DNA of 55,580 nucleotides from Dehalococcoidales bacterium (lineage in GTDB: Bacteria > Chloroflexota > Dehalococcoidia > Dehalococcoidales > UBA3254): positions 1 to 55,580 of the forward strand of contig JAFGOB010000154.1 of assembly GCA_016926695.1 (NCBI GenBank). Reading direction: 5' to 3'. The notes below the pieces were generated by a model. The model was given only the letters and a program-made list of their open reading frames with translations, ran no database searches and had not been told where the DNA came from. Of the stretch, positions 1-8,221 are shown piece by piece; within the stretch, counting starts at the first letter, position 1, and every line of letters begins with the position of its first letter. The position numbers and the translations under genes were made by a program.

Positions 1-96
1 AGCCTCCAATAGGCATGAGGTTTCTACACCAATTTGGTGAAAATAGTCAGGCGTGATCGGCCTCGTCAGATGGTGGATCAAGGATCAATGCCTTTA

Positions 97-125
97 TTGA
101 CAGGGTCTTATGAAATAACTAGAAT
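97..125 (+). promoter_or_regulatory. sigma-70 type promoter of rpsU-yqeY
   Basis: TTGACA at 97-102 and TAGAAT at 120-125 are separated by a 17-base spacer. This is close to the vegetative consensus. It lies about 100 bases ahead of the rpsU start, so the transcript would carry a roughly 95-base leader ending in the AGGAGG at 211-216. Nothing in bases 1-96 looks like a gene or an RNA. Confidence 0.7.
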
Positions 126-226
126 ATTAAGGTACAATATATACGAATACATGCTTCACCTTGATAATCTGGCTTTTTTCGGCATTAAGGTTAATTGCGT
201 GGTTGTACAAAGGAGGCTGATATTCA

Positions 227-415
227 TTGGCTGATGTAGTTTCTCAGGAGAACGAAAGCTTCGAGAGTTTATTGAGGCGGTTCAACAAGAGAGTGCAGCA
301 GGAAGGTGTCCTTTCAGAACTTCGCCGCCGCGAATTCTTCGAGAAGCCCAGTATAAAGCGAAAACGCAAAGAGGCCGCAAAGAAGCGCAAAAGCGCCAGA
401 ACATCCAGGAGATAA
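227..415 (+). CDS. rpsU: 30S ribosomal protein S21
   Basis: A 62-residue, strongly basic protein with the S21 signature: an N-terminal region followed by FESLLRRFNKRVQQ and GVLSELRRREFFEKPS, then a Lys/Arg-rich tail. S21 sits on the small subunit near the Shine-Dalgarno/anti-Shine-Dalgarno duplex and helps initiation. The start is TTG at 227, chosen because AGGAGG at 211-216 is ideally spaced and the length matches the family. The next gene is yqeY, the usual partner of rpsU in many bacteria. A perfect 11-bp hairpin directly follows the stop. Confidence 0.95.
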   Translation: MADVVSQENESFESLLRRFNKRVQQEGVLSELRRREFFEKPSIKRKRKEAAKKRKSARTSRR

Positions 416-422
416 CAGGTAT

Positions 423-448
423 ACTGCGGGGTATCACTACCCCGCAGT
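423..448 (+). terminator. rpsU-distal stem-loop
   Basis: A perfect 11-bp stem (ACTGCGGGGTA, 423-433, with its complement at 438-448) closes a 4-base loop 8 bases after the rpsU stop. No T-run follows directly (the first is at 475-480). It is therefore as likely an mRNA-stability or partial-attenuation hairpin between rpsU and yqeY as a full intrinsic terminator. Confidence 0.5.
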
Positions 449-528
449 TGGATGTAGTGAGAGGGCTATTCTGATTTTTTGACTTTTTACAAGGTGAAGA
501 CTGTTTTAAGAGGTGAAGGTTGGATAAT

Positions 529-1026
529 ATGGGAGAATTAGTTAACAAGCTAAATGAAGACCTCAAACAGTCCATGAGGGAACGAAACGAAATAAAAACT
601 TCTACCCTTCGTCTGCTTCTCTCCGCAATTAAATATGCAGAACTCAAAAAGCAGGATGACGAATTTAACAAACATCCGGAAAACAAAGATTTGAAGCAAA
701 TAACCCTCACTGATGCGGATATCCTCGGAGTAATAGCCAAAGAGGTGAAACAAAGGGAAGACAGTATAGAGGCCTATACTAAGGGTAACCGTCAGGACCT
801 GGTGGATAAAGAATCGGCTGAAATGGCTATACTTAAGACCTACCTTCCTCAGCAGCTTTCCCGTGAAGAAATACTGGTTGAAGTCAAGCAGGTGATAGCC
901 GAAACCGGGGCCAAAGGCCCGTCCGATAAAGGAAAAGTCATGCCCAAACTTATGGCCAGTCTTAAGGGCAGGGCCGACGGCAAAGACATTAACAATGTTG
1001 TAACCGAGCTGTTAAACGGCATGTAG
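529..1026 (+). CDS. GatB/YqeY domain protein
   Basis: About 165 residues of the YqeY family, which resembles the C-terminal tail domain of the amidotransferase subunit GatB. Recognisable stretches are LNEDLKQSMRERNEIKTSTLR near the N-terminus, VKQREDSIEAYTKGNRQDL in the middle, and ETGAKGPSDKGKVMPKLM with a closing SLKGRADGKDIN. The family's biochemical role is not established; a tRNA-related function is an inference from GatB. ATG at 529 is preferred because GAAGG at 515-519 is well spaced and family members begin a few residues before the LNEDL block. An in-frame TTG at 520 is an alternative. It lies downstream of rpsU in the common rpsU-yqeY arrangement. Confidence 0.88.
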   Translation: MGELVNKLNEDLKQSMRERNEIKTSTLRLLLSAIKYAELKKQDDEFNKHPENKDLKQITLTDADILGVIAKEVKQREDSIEAYTKGNRQDLVDKESAEMAILKTYLPQQLSREEILVEVKQVIAETGAKGPSDKGKVMPKLMASLKGRADGKDINNVVTELLNGM

Positions 1027-1053
1027 CAGTTTGACTGTTTTGCTCTTTTACTT

Positions 1054-1078
1054 CCGCCCGGCAGGTTCATCCGGGCGG
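1054..1078 (+). terminator. stem-loop after yqeY
   Basis: CCGCCCGG (1054-1061) pairs perfectly with CCGGGCGG (1071-1078) around a 9-base loop, 27 bases after the yqeY stop. The downstream bases contain only a short T-rich stretch, so this is a plausible but imperfect intrinsic terminator separating yqeY from purL. Confidence 0.5.
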
Positions 1079-1248
1079 GTTCGGATTTAAGATTCCTTGG
1101 CGAAAAAAGAGCAAGGAACAAGCAAAAAGTTGCGATTATCATTCCTCAATTTTCTTTTGGCATACCCGGTTGGAGTAAACCGGAATACCCCTTTTTCTAT
1201 CCGGACAACCAGTTATATTCCCCGTAAAAATTTTAAAGGTGTGGATTT

Positions 1249-4107
1249 ATGCACAGAGTAGAAGTTCGGTTGAAAACACATTTGCCTGACCCGGCGGGAA
1301 GAGGACTGGTTAAAGATATCCAGGATCTGGGCATTAATTCCATAGATGACGTCAGAATCGTGGAGGTATACTGGCTGGATACTCATCTCGCCCCTGAAAA
1401 GCTGGAGATTATCTGCAACGGTCTTCTGGCGGACACCGTTACCCAGGACTACTGGTACGGACAATGCGAGCGGGTTGATGACCAATCAAATGGTTATAAA
1501 GTAGTGGAAGTAGCCTATAATCCCGGTGTCACGGATCCGGTCAAGGATTCCGTAATGAAGGCTATACTGGACCTGGGTATACCCAATGTCCATGCCGTAG
1601 CCACGGCCAAACGTTATCTCCTGAGGGGTGAAATAAGCCAGGAGGAACTGGACACCATATGCGGCCGCCTGCTGGTTAATCCTATCGTGCAGCATGTGGT
1701 CACAAAGGAAATAACGAGCTTTCCGGAAAACCCGCAATATAATTTCACTTATGTGAAGGTACCTCTCCTGGACCGTAACGCGGAGGGGCTGGAAAACGTC
1801 CGTAAAAAATACGGTTTCAGCCAGGTGGAGTTCAAGGCCGTGCTGGAATATTTTCGCAATAACGGACGTGATCCGATTGATGTTGAACTTGAAACCCTTG
1901 CCCAGACCTGGTCCGAGCATTGCGTGCACAAGACCTTCAAGGGGAAGCTGGAATACGAGGGGTCAATAATTGATAATTTGTTGAAAAGCACCATTATCAG
2001 CGCTACACAGGAGCTTAATAAACCCTGGTGTCTATCTGTCTTTGAGGATAATGCCGGCGTGATAGAGTTCGATGACAGGTGGGCCCTGTGTTTTAAGGTT
2101 GAGACCCATAATCATCCTTCCGCGGTAGAGCCATATGGCGGGGCCTCGACAGGCATAGGCGGAGTAATTCGCGATCCCATGGGTACGGGTATGGGGTCCA
2201 AACCCATCCTCAATACGGATGTTTTCTGCTTTGCTCCTCCCGATTATCCCTATGAAAAGTTACCGAAGGGTGTACTACACCCCCGCCGTGTTTTCAAGGG
2301 AGTAAGGGCGGGCGTGGCGGATTACGCTAACCGTATGGGTATACCTACCCCCAACGGGGCCATCCTCTTTGATGAAAGATACGTGGGTAATCCTCTTGTT
2401 TTTTGCGGTACACTGGGACTGATGCCGGGTAGACTGGCAAAAAGAGGTAAGCAGAAACCCGGAGACCTGGTTGTGCTGGTTGGCGGAAAAACCGGTCGAG
2501 ACGGGATACATGGTGTAACCTTCGCTTCAGTCCAACTGGATGACAAGTCCAGCGAGGTCTCCTTCAGCGCTGTGCAGATCGGTAATCCCATTGTTGAAAA
2601 GAAAATGCTGGATGTACTACTTCAGGCCAGGGACCTGGGGCTTTATTCCAGGATCACCGATTGCGGAGGGGGAGGGCTTTCCTCGGCAGTAGGTGAGATG
2701 GGTGAAGAGACCGGAGTCCATATTAACCTGGATAAGGTCCCCCTTAAGTACGCCGGTCTCTCTTATACGGAAATATGGATATCCGAGTCGCAGGAACGTA
2801 TGATTCTGGCTGTACCGCCTGAAACGGTGGATATACTCCTCAAGGTTTTTGCCGATGAAGACGTAGAAGCTGCTGTTATCGGCGAGTTTACCTCCAACAA
2901 AAGACTTCAACTGGAATACCAGGGCATGATGGTCTGCGATCTGGATATGAATTTTTTACATAAGGGTATACCCCAAATCCAGACCAGGGCGGAATGGCAT
3001 GCGGAACGTTTTGATGAACCGGATTTTCTTCCGCCTGCCGATATGGCCGGAGAACTGAAGAACCTGCTCGGATCATGGAATACTTGTAGCAAAGAATGGG
3101 TTATTCGCCAATATGATCATGAAGTCCAGGGAGGAAGCGTCCTGAAACCGCTGGTCGGGGCCAACAACGACGGGCCCGGCGATGCCACCGTGATCCGTCC
3201 GGTGCTGTCTTCCGATGCCGGAGCCATAATCGCCAACGGCATCAATACCCGTTATGGAGATATCGACCCTTACTGGATGGCAGCTTCAGCTATTGATGAG
3301 GCATTGAGACAGGTAATAGCCGTGGGCGGTAACCTGAAAAAGGTGGCATTGCTGGACAACTTCTGCTGGGGCAGCGCCAGCCGTCCGGATATGCTGGGTG
3401 CTCTGGTGAGGGCTGCGCAGGCCTGTCACGATATGTCGCTCGCCTTTGGCGTGCCTTTTATCTCCGGCAAAGACAGCCTGAATAATGAGTTCGAATATAA
3501 AGGCAAGATCATATCGATACCCCATACCCTGCTGGTTTCGGCGGTGGGCGTTACGGATGATGTCAAAAAAACGGTCTCGATGGACCTTAAGAGCATCGGA
3601 GATTCTCTTTATATAATTGGTATTACCGGGAATGACCTTGGCGGGTCTGAATATTTTGCAGCTCATAATTTCACCGGAAATAATGTGCCCCGGGTGGACC
3701 CCCAGCAGTCAAGGAAAATCATGGAAGCGCTCAGCTCCGCTATGGATAAAGGACTGGTAAAGGCCTGCCATGATTGCAGTGAGGGCGGCCTGGCTGTAGC
3801 TGTTTCTGAAATGGCCTTTTCAGGAGGTCTGGGAGCAACCATCTACCTTAAACTGGTACCTCGCACAGGTCCGATCTACCGGAATGACTATCTCCTCTTT
3901 TCCGAATCCAACAGCCGCTTTATCGTAGAAATCTCTCCGGCACATGAAGCCCGGTTCATGAAGGCCATGGCGGGAATAACCATGGCCTCTATCGGTCATA
4001 TCAACCAGGAAGAGGTATTTGAAGTGTTCGGCCTGACCGGTGACATTGTAATGCGTGAACCTTTAACTGAGTTAAAAGAAGCCTGGCAGAAACCATTGAG
4101 GTGGTAA
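1249..4107 (+). CDS. purL: phosphoribosylformylglycinamidine synthase, PurS-like/PurL fusion
   Basis: A 952-residue FGAM synthase subunit that converts FGAR, ATP and glutamine-derived ammonia to FGAM in purine synthesis. Residues about 1-77 and 83-155 are two successive PurS-like modules (HRVEVRLKTHLPDPAGRGL, then YKVVEVAYNPGVTDPVKDS). The PurL core follows with QTWSEHCVHKTF, the ATP-binding FKVETHNHPSAVEPYGGA near residue 281, DCGGGGLSSAVGEMGEETG near 473, a second AIRS-like half with FISGKDSLNNEF near 738, and CHDCSEGGLAV near 839. It is longer than a stand-alone small PurL (about 720-750) and shorter than the E. coli single-chain enzyme (about 1295), which carries its own glutaminase. Here the glutaminase PurQ is separate and starts 4 bases downstream. 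Start ATG has AAAGGTG upstream. Confidence 0.95.
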   Translation: MHRVEVRLKTHLPDPAGRGLVKDIQDLGINSIDDVRIVEVYWLDTHLAPEKLEIICNGLLADTVTQDYWYGQCERVDDQSNGYKVVEVAYNPGVTDPVKDSVMKAILDLGIPNVHAVATAKRYLLRGEISQEELDTICGRLLVNPIVQHVVTKEITSFPENPQYNFTYVKVPLLDRNAEGLENVRKKYGFSQVEFKAVLEYFRNNGRDPIDVELETLAQTWSEHCVHKTFKGKLEYEGSIIDNLLKSTIISATQELNKPWCLSVFEDNAGVIEFDDRWALCFKVETHNHPSAVEPYGGASTGIGGVIRDPMGTGMGSKPILNTDVFCFAPPDYPYEKLPKGVLHPRRVFKGVRAGVADYANRMGIPTPNGAILFDERYVGNPLVFCGTLGLMPGRLAKRGKQKPGDLVVLVGGKTGRDGIHGVTFASVQLDDKSSEVSFSAVQIGNPIVEKKMLDVLLQARDLGLYSRITDCGGGGLSSAVGEMGEETGVHINLDKVPLKYAGLSYTEIWISESQERMILAVPPETVDILLKVFADEDVEAAVIGEFTSNKRLQLEYQGMMVCDLDMNFLHKGIPQIQTRAEWHAERFDEPDFLPPADMAGELKNLLGSWNTCSKEWVIRQYDHEVQGGSVLKPLVGANNDGPGDATVIRPVLSSDAGAIIANGINTRYGDIDPYWMAASAIDEALRQVIAVGGNLKKVALLDNFCWGSASRPDMLGALVRAAQACHDMSLAFGVPFISGKDSLNNEFEYKGKIISIPHTLLVSAVGVTDDVKKTVSMDLKSIGDSLYIIGITGNDLGGSEYFAAHNFTGNNVPRVDPQQSRKIMEALSSAMDKGLVKACHDCSEGGLAVAVSEMAFSGGLGATIYLKLVPRTGPIYRNDYLLFSESNSRFIVEISPAHEARFMKAMAGITMASIGHINQEEVFEVFGLTGDIVMREPLTELKEAWQKPLRW

Positions 4108-4111
4108 ACTG

Positions 4112-4882
4112 ATGAGTGAAGTAAAAATACTCATATTACGTGGCCCCGGCACGAATTGCGATGGGGAGACGGCATATGCCTTTCAGATGGCCGGCGCTGC
4201 GGCGTCCCTGTGTCATATCAATCAATTGATCCGTCGCGAAAGAAGACTGGAGGACTATCAGATAATGGCTATCCCGGGCGGTTTTAGCTACGGAGACGAT
4301 ATCGCCGGCGGCAAAGTGCTGGCCAATGAATTAAAACTCAAGCTGGGAGACGATATTCGGCAGTTCGTGGAAAAGGGCGGTCTGATCCTGGGCATTTGCA
4401 ACGGTTTTCAGATAATGGCCAGGGCCGGTTTATTACCGGATATCAACAACCCGGACGCTCCTCCGTTGACGCTAGCCGCAAATGACTCCGCCAGGTTTGA
4501 GTGCCGCTGGGTGCATATGCTGGTGGAGAAGAAGAGCCCCTGTGTTTTTACCCGGGGAATGCATAACATATATCTTCCTGTAGCGCATGGTGAGGGTAAG
4601 GTTATTACCGACATGCGCGGTCTGCGAGAGATCAATGCCGTTCTGTATTATACGGATGAAAACGGCAGTACTCAGGCGGGATATCCATACAATCCTAACG
4701 GCTCGATGAATAATATAGCCGGGATCTGTGATCCTACCGGGCGTATCTTCGCCCTGATGCCCCATCCTGAGAGACATGTCCGTTTTTCACAGCATCCTCA
4801 ATGGACGCGTAAAAAATCCTGCGATTTCGGAGATGGCCTGGCTATTTTCCAGAATGCCGTGAAATGGGCCAGGGAGATATAG
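4112..4882 (+). CDS. purQ: phosphoribosylformylglycinamidine synthase, glutaminase subunit
   Basis: A 256-residue class I glutamine amidotransferase that supplies ammonia to PurL. The N-terminus has RGPGTNCDGETA. The oxyanion/nucleophile motif LGICNGFQIM places the catalytic Cys at residue 96, and MPHPERHVRF supplies His218 and Glu220 of the triad. PGGFSYGDDI is typical of PurQ. It begins 4 bases after the purL stop, so the two are almost certainly co-transcribed and translationally coupled. No separate purS is present in the window, consistent with the PurS-like modules fused to PurL. The 267 bases downstream hold no convincing gene or terminator. Confidence 0.95.
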   Translation: MSEVKILILRGPGTNCDGETAYAFQMAGAAASLCHINQLIRRERRLEDYQIMAIPGGFSYGDDIAGGKVLANELKLKLGDDIRQFVEKGGLILGICNGFQIMARAGLLPDINNPDAPPLTLAANDSARFECRWVHMLVEKKSPCVFTRGMHNIYLPVAHGEGKVITDMRGLREINAVLYYTDENGSTQAGYPYNPNGSMNNIAGICDPTGRIFALMPHPERHVRFSQHPQWTRKKSCDFGDGLAIFQNAVKWAREI

Positions 4883-5149
4883 AGAGATATTTCGAAGTTT
4901 GCCTTTATAGAGCTCAGTGAATTTCTCTTTTTAAATGACAGCTTAATATTATTATAGATAAGTGATTTCAATAATACACAGGTTTACCCCGGTCTGCCTT
5001 TCGCCGGAAGCAGGCTTATCAGGTGTTTTTGCTCTTTACGTCAGCCTCAGGTCTATAGTAAACTGAGAGCCGGGAGTGATGTTCCCTTGCCGTCTACGGA
5101 CGGAAGGAATAAGATAGAGCGAAGGATCGTTAAAGGAGGAAGGATTGCT

Positions 5150-5758
5150 TTGGGCAGCAAGATCGTGAAGATCGGAGTATTATCCGATACTCATGTTCAC
5201 CATATGAAAGAGATGCCGCTGTCTTTCCTGAATATCTTTAAGTCTTATGACCTGGTAATTCACCTTGGCGATTTTGTCTGCCTGGAACTGGTCGAATATT
5301 TCAGGAGCTTTAACAATTTCTATGGTATAGCAGGGAATCATGACCCGCATACGGTCAAGTCTATATTGCCCAGGGCGGATGTAATTGAAGTTAAGGGCAA
5401 ACGGATAGGCCTGCTTCACGGCTACTGGTTCCCTTTTTTTACGCAATACCGTTCCACAGCCAGGTTTAGAAAAGATAAAGTTGATGCCATATTATACGGG
5501 CATACCCATGTGATACGTAATGAAGTTGAGCAGAATATACTGTTCTTTAATCCGGGTAGTGCCTTTGCCCTGTGGCCGGCGCCCTGGAAAACCTATGGCG
5601 TTATCAGTGTGGGAGATACCGTGAAGGGAGAGATAATAGCACTTCCTGGTAAGGGAAGGGCCGGTTTTTCCAGGCTTACCGATACCTTTATAGACAGAAA
5701 TACCGTGATTAAATTGGTTTGCGGCTCACCGCGTGTTCCGGATTATTCCGGTAAATGA
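5150..5758 (+). CDS. YfcE/MJ0936-like metallophosphoesterase
   Basis: About 202 residues of the small calcineurin-like phosphoesterase family. Metal-binding motifs appear in order: GVLSDTHVHH (Asp13, His15), HLGDF, GIAGNHDPH, LLHGYW and LYGHTHV. The family cleaves phosphodiesters, often with broad activity in vitro; the physiological substrate cannot be read from sequence. The start chosen is TTG at 5150, 10 bases after AGGAGG at 5134-5139. A longer TTG-initiated reading from 5087 would add an unrelated basic extension and skip the good ribosome-binding site. A CCGTC/GACGG hairpin lies just upstream at 5090-5103. Confidence 0.85.
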   Translation: MGSKIVKIGVLSDTHVHHMKEMPLSFLNIFKSYDLVIHLGDFVCLELVEYFRSFNNFYGIAGNHDPHTVKSILPRADVIEVKGKRIGLLHGYWFPFFTQYRSTARFRKDKVDAILYGHTHVIRNEVEQNILFFNPGSAFALWPAPWKTYGVISVGDTVKGEIIALPGKGRAGFSRLTDTFIDRNTVIKLVCGSPRVPDYSGK

Positions 5759-5787
5759 CTTTTTAGTATGGTGTATCCGGAGATAAT

Positions 5788-6681
5788 ATGGGTTTAATGT
5801 TAATTTACCACAGTGCGGAACTGGGCAGGAAACTGGTCAGAAGGACTCCTGCTTTTATTACCTATTCTCTGGCGGTCTTGTGTGGAGATGTGATGTACTA
5901 TGCGTGGCCCCGCGGCCGGCGGAATATGCTGAAAAGCGTGGCAAACCTTCTTAATAAAAAGACCACCGATCCTTCCGTAAAGACTACGGCCAGGCACTGT
6001 ATGAGGAACTACTGTAAATATGCCGTTGATTTTTTACGTTATTCCTATTCGGGCAAAGAATTTTTTGAAAGACACTTTAAATTACAGGGAAGGGAAAACC
6101 TGGATGCTGCTCTAAATGAAGGCAAGGGAGTCGTACTGGTCAGCTTCCACTTGGGAAACCTGGACCTGGGCGTCCGTCTGCTAAGCAAGCTGGGATATCC
6201 GGTCAATGCGATTGTGGATAGTCTGTCCTCTTTTCAGCTTGATATTTTTCTCCAGAAACCCAGATCGCACAGCGGCGTAAGATTGATTAATGTCAGGGAT
6301 GCATCGGCGGAGCTGCTAAGTGTATTGCGGAGGAATGAGATACTGGCCCTGATGATAGACTGTCCCAACTGTATGAAAGGCGTCAGGGTAAAACTGGGGC
6401 AGAAATGGATTCTGTTACCCACCGGAGCAGCTACATTAGCCTTGAGGACAGGCGCCCGCCTGGTCCCCTGCGGGCTGGTCCGTACCTCCAATACCACCTT
6501 CCAGGGAATCATCGGCAAACCTGTTGAATGTACATTAACAGGTAAAGTGGCGGATGATGTCAAGGAACTAACCCAGAATACCGTGAAAGCGCTGGAAGAG
6601 ATGACCATGGAATTCCTGGATCAGTGGTATGTATTTCATCCCTTGATCAGGGACGATATGCTGGAAAACGGTCCTTCATAA
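5788..6681 (+). CDS. HtrB/LpxL-PatA family lipid acyltransferase
   Basis: 297 residues of the lysophospholipid/lipid A acyltransferase superfamily. The catalytic HxxxxD motif is VSFHLGNLDLG, with His121 and Asp126. A hydrophobic N-terminus (about 18-38) and a later ALMIDCPN...PTGAATLALRTGA stretch fit the LpxL-like fold. In diderm bacteria the family acylates Kdo2-lipid A; in Actinobacteria (PatA) it acylates phosphatidylinositol mannosides. If the host is a dehalococcoid, which lacks lipopolysaccharide, a glycolipid or phosphoinositide acceptor is more likely (inference). It is 29 bases downstream of the phosphoesterase gene and probably in the same transcript. Confidence 0.82.
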   Translation: MGLMLIYHSAELGRKLVRRTPAFITYSLAVLCGDVMYYAWPRGRRNMLKSVANLLNKKTTDPSVKTTARHCMRNYCKYAVDFLRYSYSGKEFFERHFKLQGRENLDAALNEGKGVVLVSFHLGNLDLGVRLLSKLGYPVNAIVDSLSSFQLDIFLQKPRSHSGVRLINVRDASAELLSVLRRNEILALMIDCPNCMKGVRVKLGQKWILLPTGAATLALRTGARLVPCGLVRTSNTTFQGIIGKPVECTLTGKVADDVKELTQNTVKALEEMTMEFLDQWYVFHPLIRDDMLENGPS

Positions 6682-6798
6682 AACCGTTCCCGCTCAAATT
6701 GTTCTGAAATTATAAATCTCTTCCATTGTGCATTGTCTTCTTTTCCTTTAGAATAAGCATAATGAAATTCAGAGTATCTTTAAGGCCCGAAAGACAAT

Positions 6799-7464
6799 AT
6801 GGTTGACTGGATTCTTGCCTTTCTAACCCAAATGGAGCAGGCTTTCAGCACCGGCAATCCTTCCGGGCTGGCAATATTATGCCTTCTGGCCGTTATCGCG
6901 GATATCGGCATCCCTATCCCTTTTGTCCTGGACTCAATTCTGGTGTTAAGGGCTTATGATATTCTGCACGATTACCAGTCTGCATCGGATCTGGTTCCGG
7001 TTTTTCTGATTGTTGCGGCCCTCTTTGTGGGACGTCAGATTGGATCGGGTCTGCTATATCTTATTTCCCGTGTGATGGGGAAGGTATTTCTCAACTGGCT
7101 TCAACGGCATATCCCCACTGTCGGCAATAAGCTGGATTCATTCAAATGTCACCTGAATGCCTGGACTCCCCTGGCCGTTTGTACAGCCAGGCTTACACCC
7201 GGACTGCTCCAGATTACATCTGTTTGCTCGGGTGCTATACGTTTGAATTACGGTCATTTTGCTATAGGCATTACGCTCTCATCGCTGATTTACGACGGAC
7301 TGCTGATACTCCTGGGCTTTATTGCAGCCAACAGCCCGCGCTCATCAGATATCAATTTTACCATCTGGCTGCTGATAGCCATGCTGATCATTGTTTGTAT
7401 ACTCTGGCCGGTGGTATTCATGCTTCTCAGCCGCAAAGGGCGGAAAACAGAAACGAATGGCTAA
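6799..7464 (+). CDS. DedA/VTT-like integral membrane protein
   Basis: 221 residues with several hydrophobic segments: about 20-45, 68-92, 135-165 and a last one near 190-215. The DedA/VTT-type core is recognisable: an early IADIGIPIPF loop and a re-entrant stretch PLAVCTARLTPGLLQITSVCSGAIRLNYGHF, resembling the family's R-x-x-P-G-x-R motif region. Family members are linked to flipping or transport of undecaprenyl phosphate or phospholipids. That fits a neighbouring lipid acyltransferase, but the activity of this copy is an inference. Its stop overlaps the preferred start of the HAD gene. Confidence 0.72.
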   Translation: MVDWILAFLTQMEQAFSTGNPSGLAILCLLAVIADIGIPIPFVLDSILVLRAYDILHDYQSASDLVPVFLIVAALFVGRQIGSGLLYLISRVMGKVFLNWLQRHIPTVGNKLDSFKCHLNAWTPLAVCTARLTPGLLQITSVCSGAIRLNYGHFAIGITLSSLIYDGLLILLGFIAANSPRSSDINFTIWLLIAMLIIVCILWPVVFMLLSRKGRKTETNG

Positions 7465-8221
7465 AAGGCTGACTGGAATGGAATTTAAAGAAGAGAAAAT
7501 AGCGGAAGTACCGGAAACCTTTCTATTCGACCTGGACGATACTTTGATCACCGACGGGGGGTTGAGTGAAAAGGCCTGGCGGGATGTCTGCCGTGAGTTT
7601 GCTCCGCTGATAGGCATAGCTGGCACTGAAGAGCTGTACCAGGCTATCCGCCGTGCGGCGGACAGCTTCTGGCAAGATCCGGAGAATCATCGTACCGGCC
7701 GCCTCGACCTGGCTGCTGCCCGGCGGCATGTTGTCGGACAGGCTTTCCGTGACCTGGGGCTGGAGGACTTTGCGCTTTCGGATCGGGTAGCGGATTCTTT
7801 TTCTGATAGAAAAGACCGGGCAATCAGCCTGGTAGACGGTGCTATGGAGGTTTTACTCACTTTTAAAGAACGCGGCTGCCCCCTGGCTTTGTTGACCAAT
7901 GGGGGTTCCGCTGTACAGCGCGGGAAGATCGAAAGGTTCAGGCTGGCCCCTTTCTTCGAGTGTATCCTGATCGAGGGAGAGTTCGGTACGGGCAAGCCGG
8001 ATGAGCGGATTTTCCGGGCTGCGTTGGAGAATCTCCATGCCGCTCCTTCCAGATCGTGGATGGTTGGAGACGATCTCGAACGGGATATAGCCGGGGCGCA
8101 AAAACTGGGCATCGGCACTATCTGGATGGACTGGAAAAAGGCGGGTTTAGCTCCTTATTCCCGGGTCCGCCCGGACCGTACGATTCAGGACCTTCGCGAG
8201 CTGCTGAACGGCTTGCGATAA
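7457..8221 (+). CDS. HAD superfamily hydrolase (phosphatase, YjjG/HAD-IA like)
   Basis: About 254 residues carrying the HAD motifs in order: FDLDDTL (Asp25 nucleophile, Asp27 acid/base), LLTNGG (motif II Thr), GKPDERIF (motif III Lys) and MVGDDLERDIAGAQKLG (motif IV). A helical cap lies between motifs I and II, as in subfamily I. The substrate is probably a small phosphate ester but cannot be assigned. ATG at 7457 overlaps the DedA-like stop by 8 bases; ATG at 7478 is an alternative with a slightly better spaced AAAGG. The last 104 bases overlap the convergent radical SAM gene. Confidence 0.85.
   Translation: MAKRLTGMEFKEEKIAEVPETFLFDLDDTLITDGGLSEKAWRDVCREFAPLIGIAGTEELYQAIRRAADSFWQDPENHRTGRLDLAAARRHVVGQAFRDLGLEDFALSDRVADSFSDRKDRAISLVDGAMEVLLTFKERGCPLALLTNGGSAVQRGKIERFRLAPFFECILIEGEFGTGKPDERIFRAALENLHAAPSRSWMVGDDLERDIAGAQKLGIGTIWMDWKKAGLAPYSRVRPDRTIQDLRELLNGLR

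Noticed and set aside
34..234. 66-codon ORF before rpsU
   Set aside because: It spans the TTGACA-N17-TAGAAT promoter and the rpsU ribosome-binding site, has no site of its own and no recognisable features.
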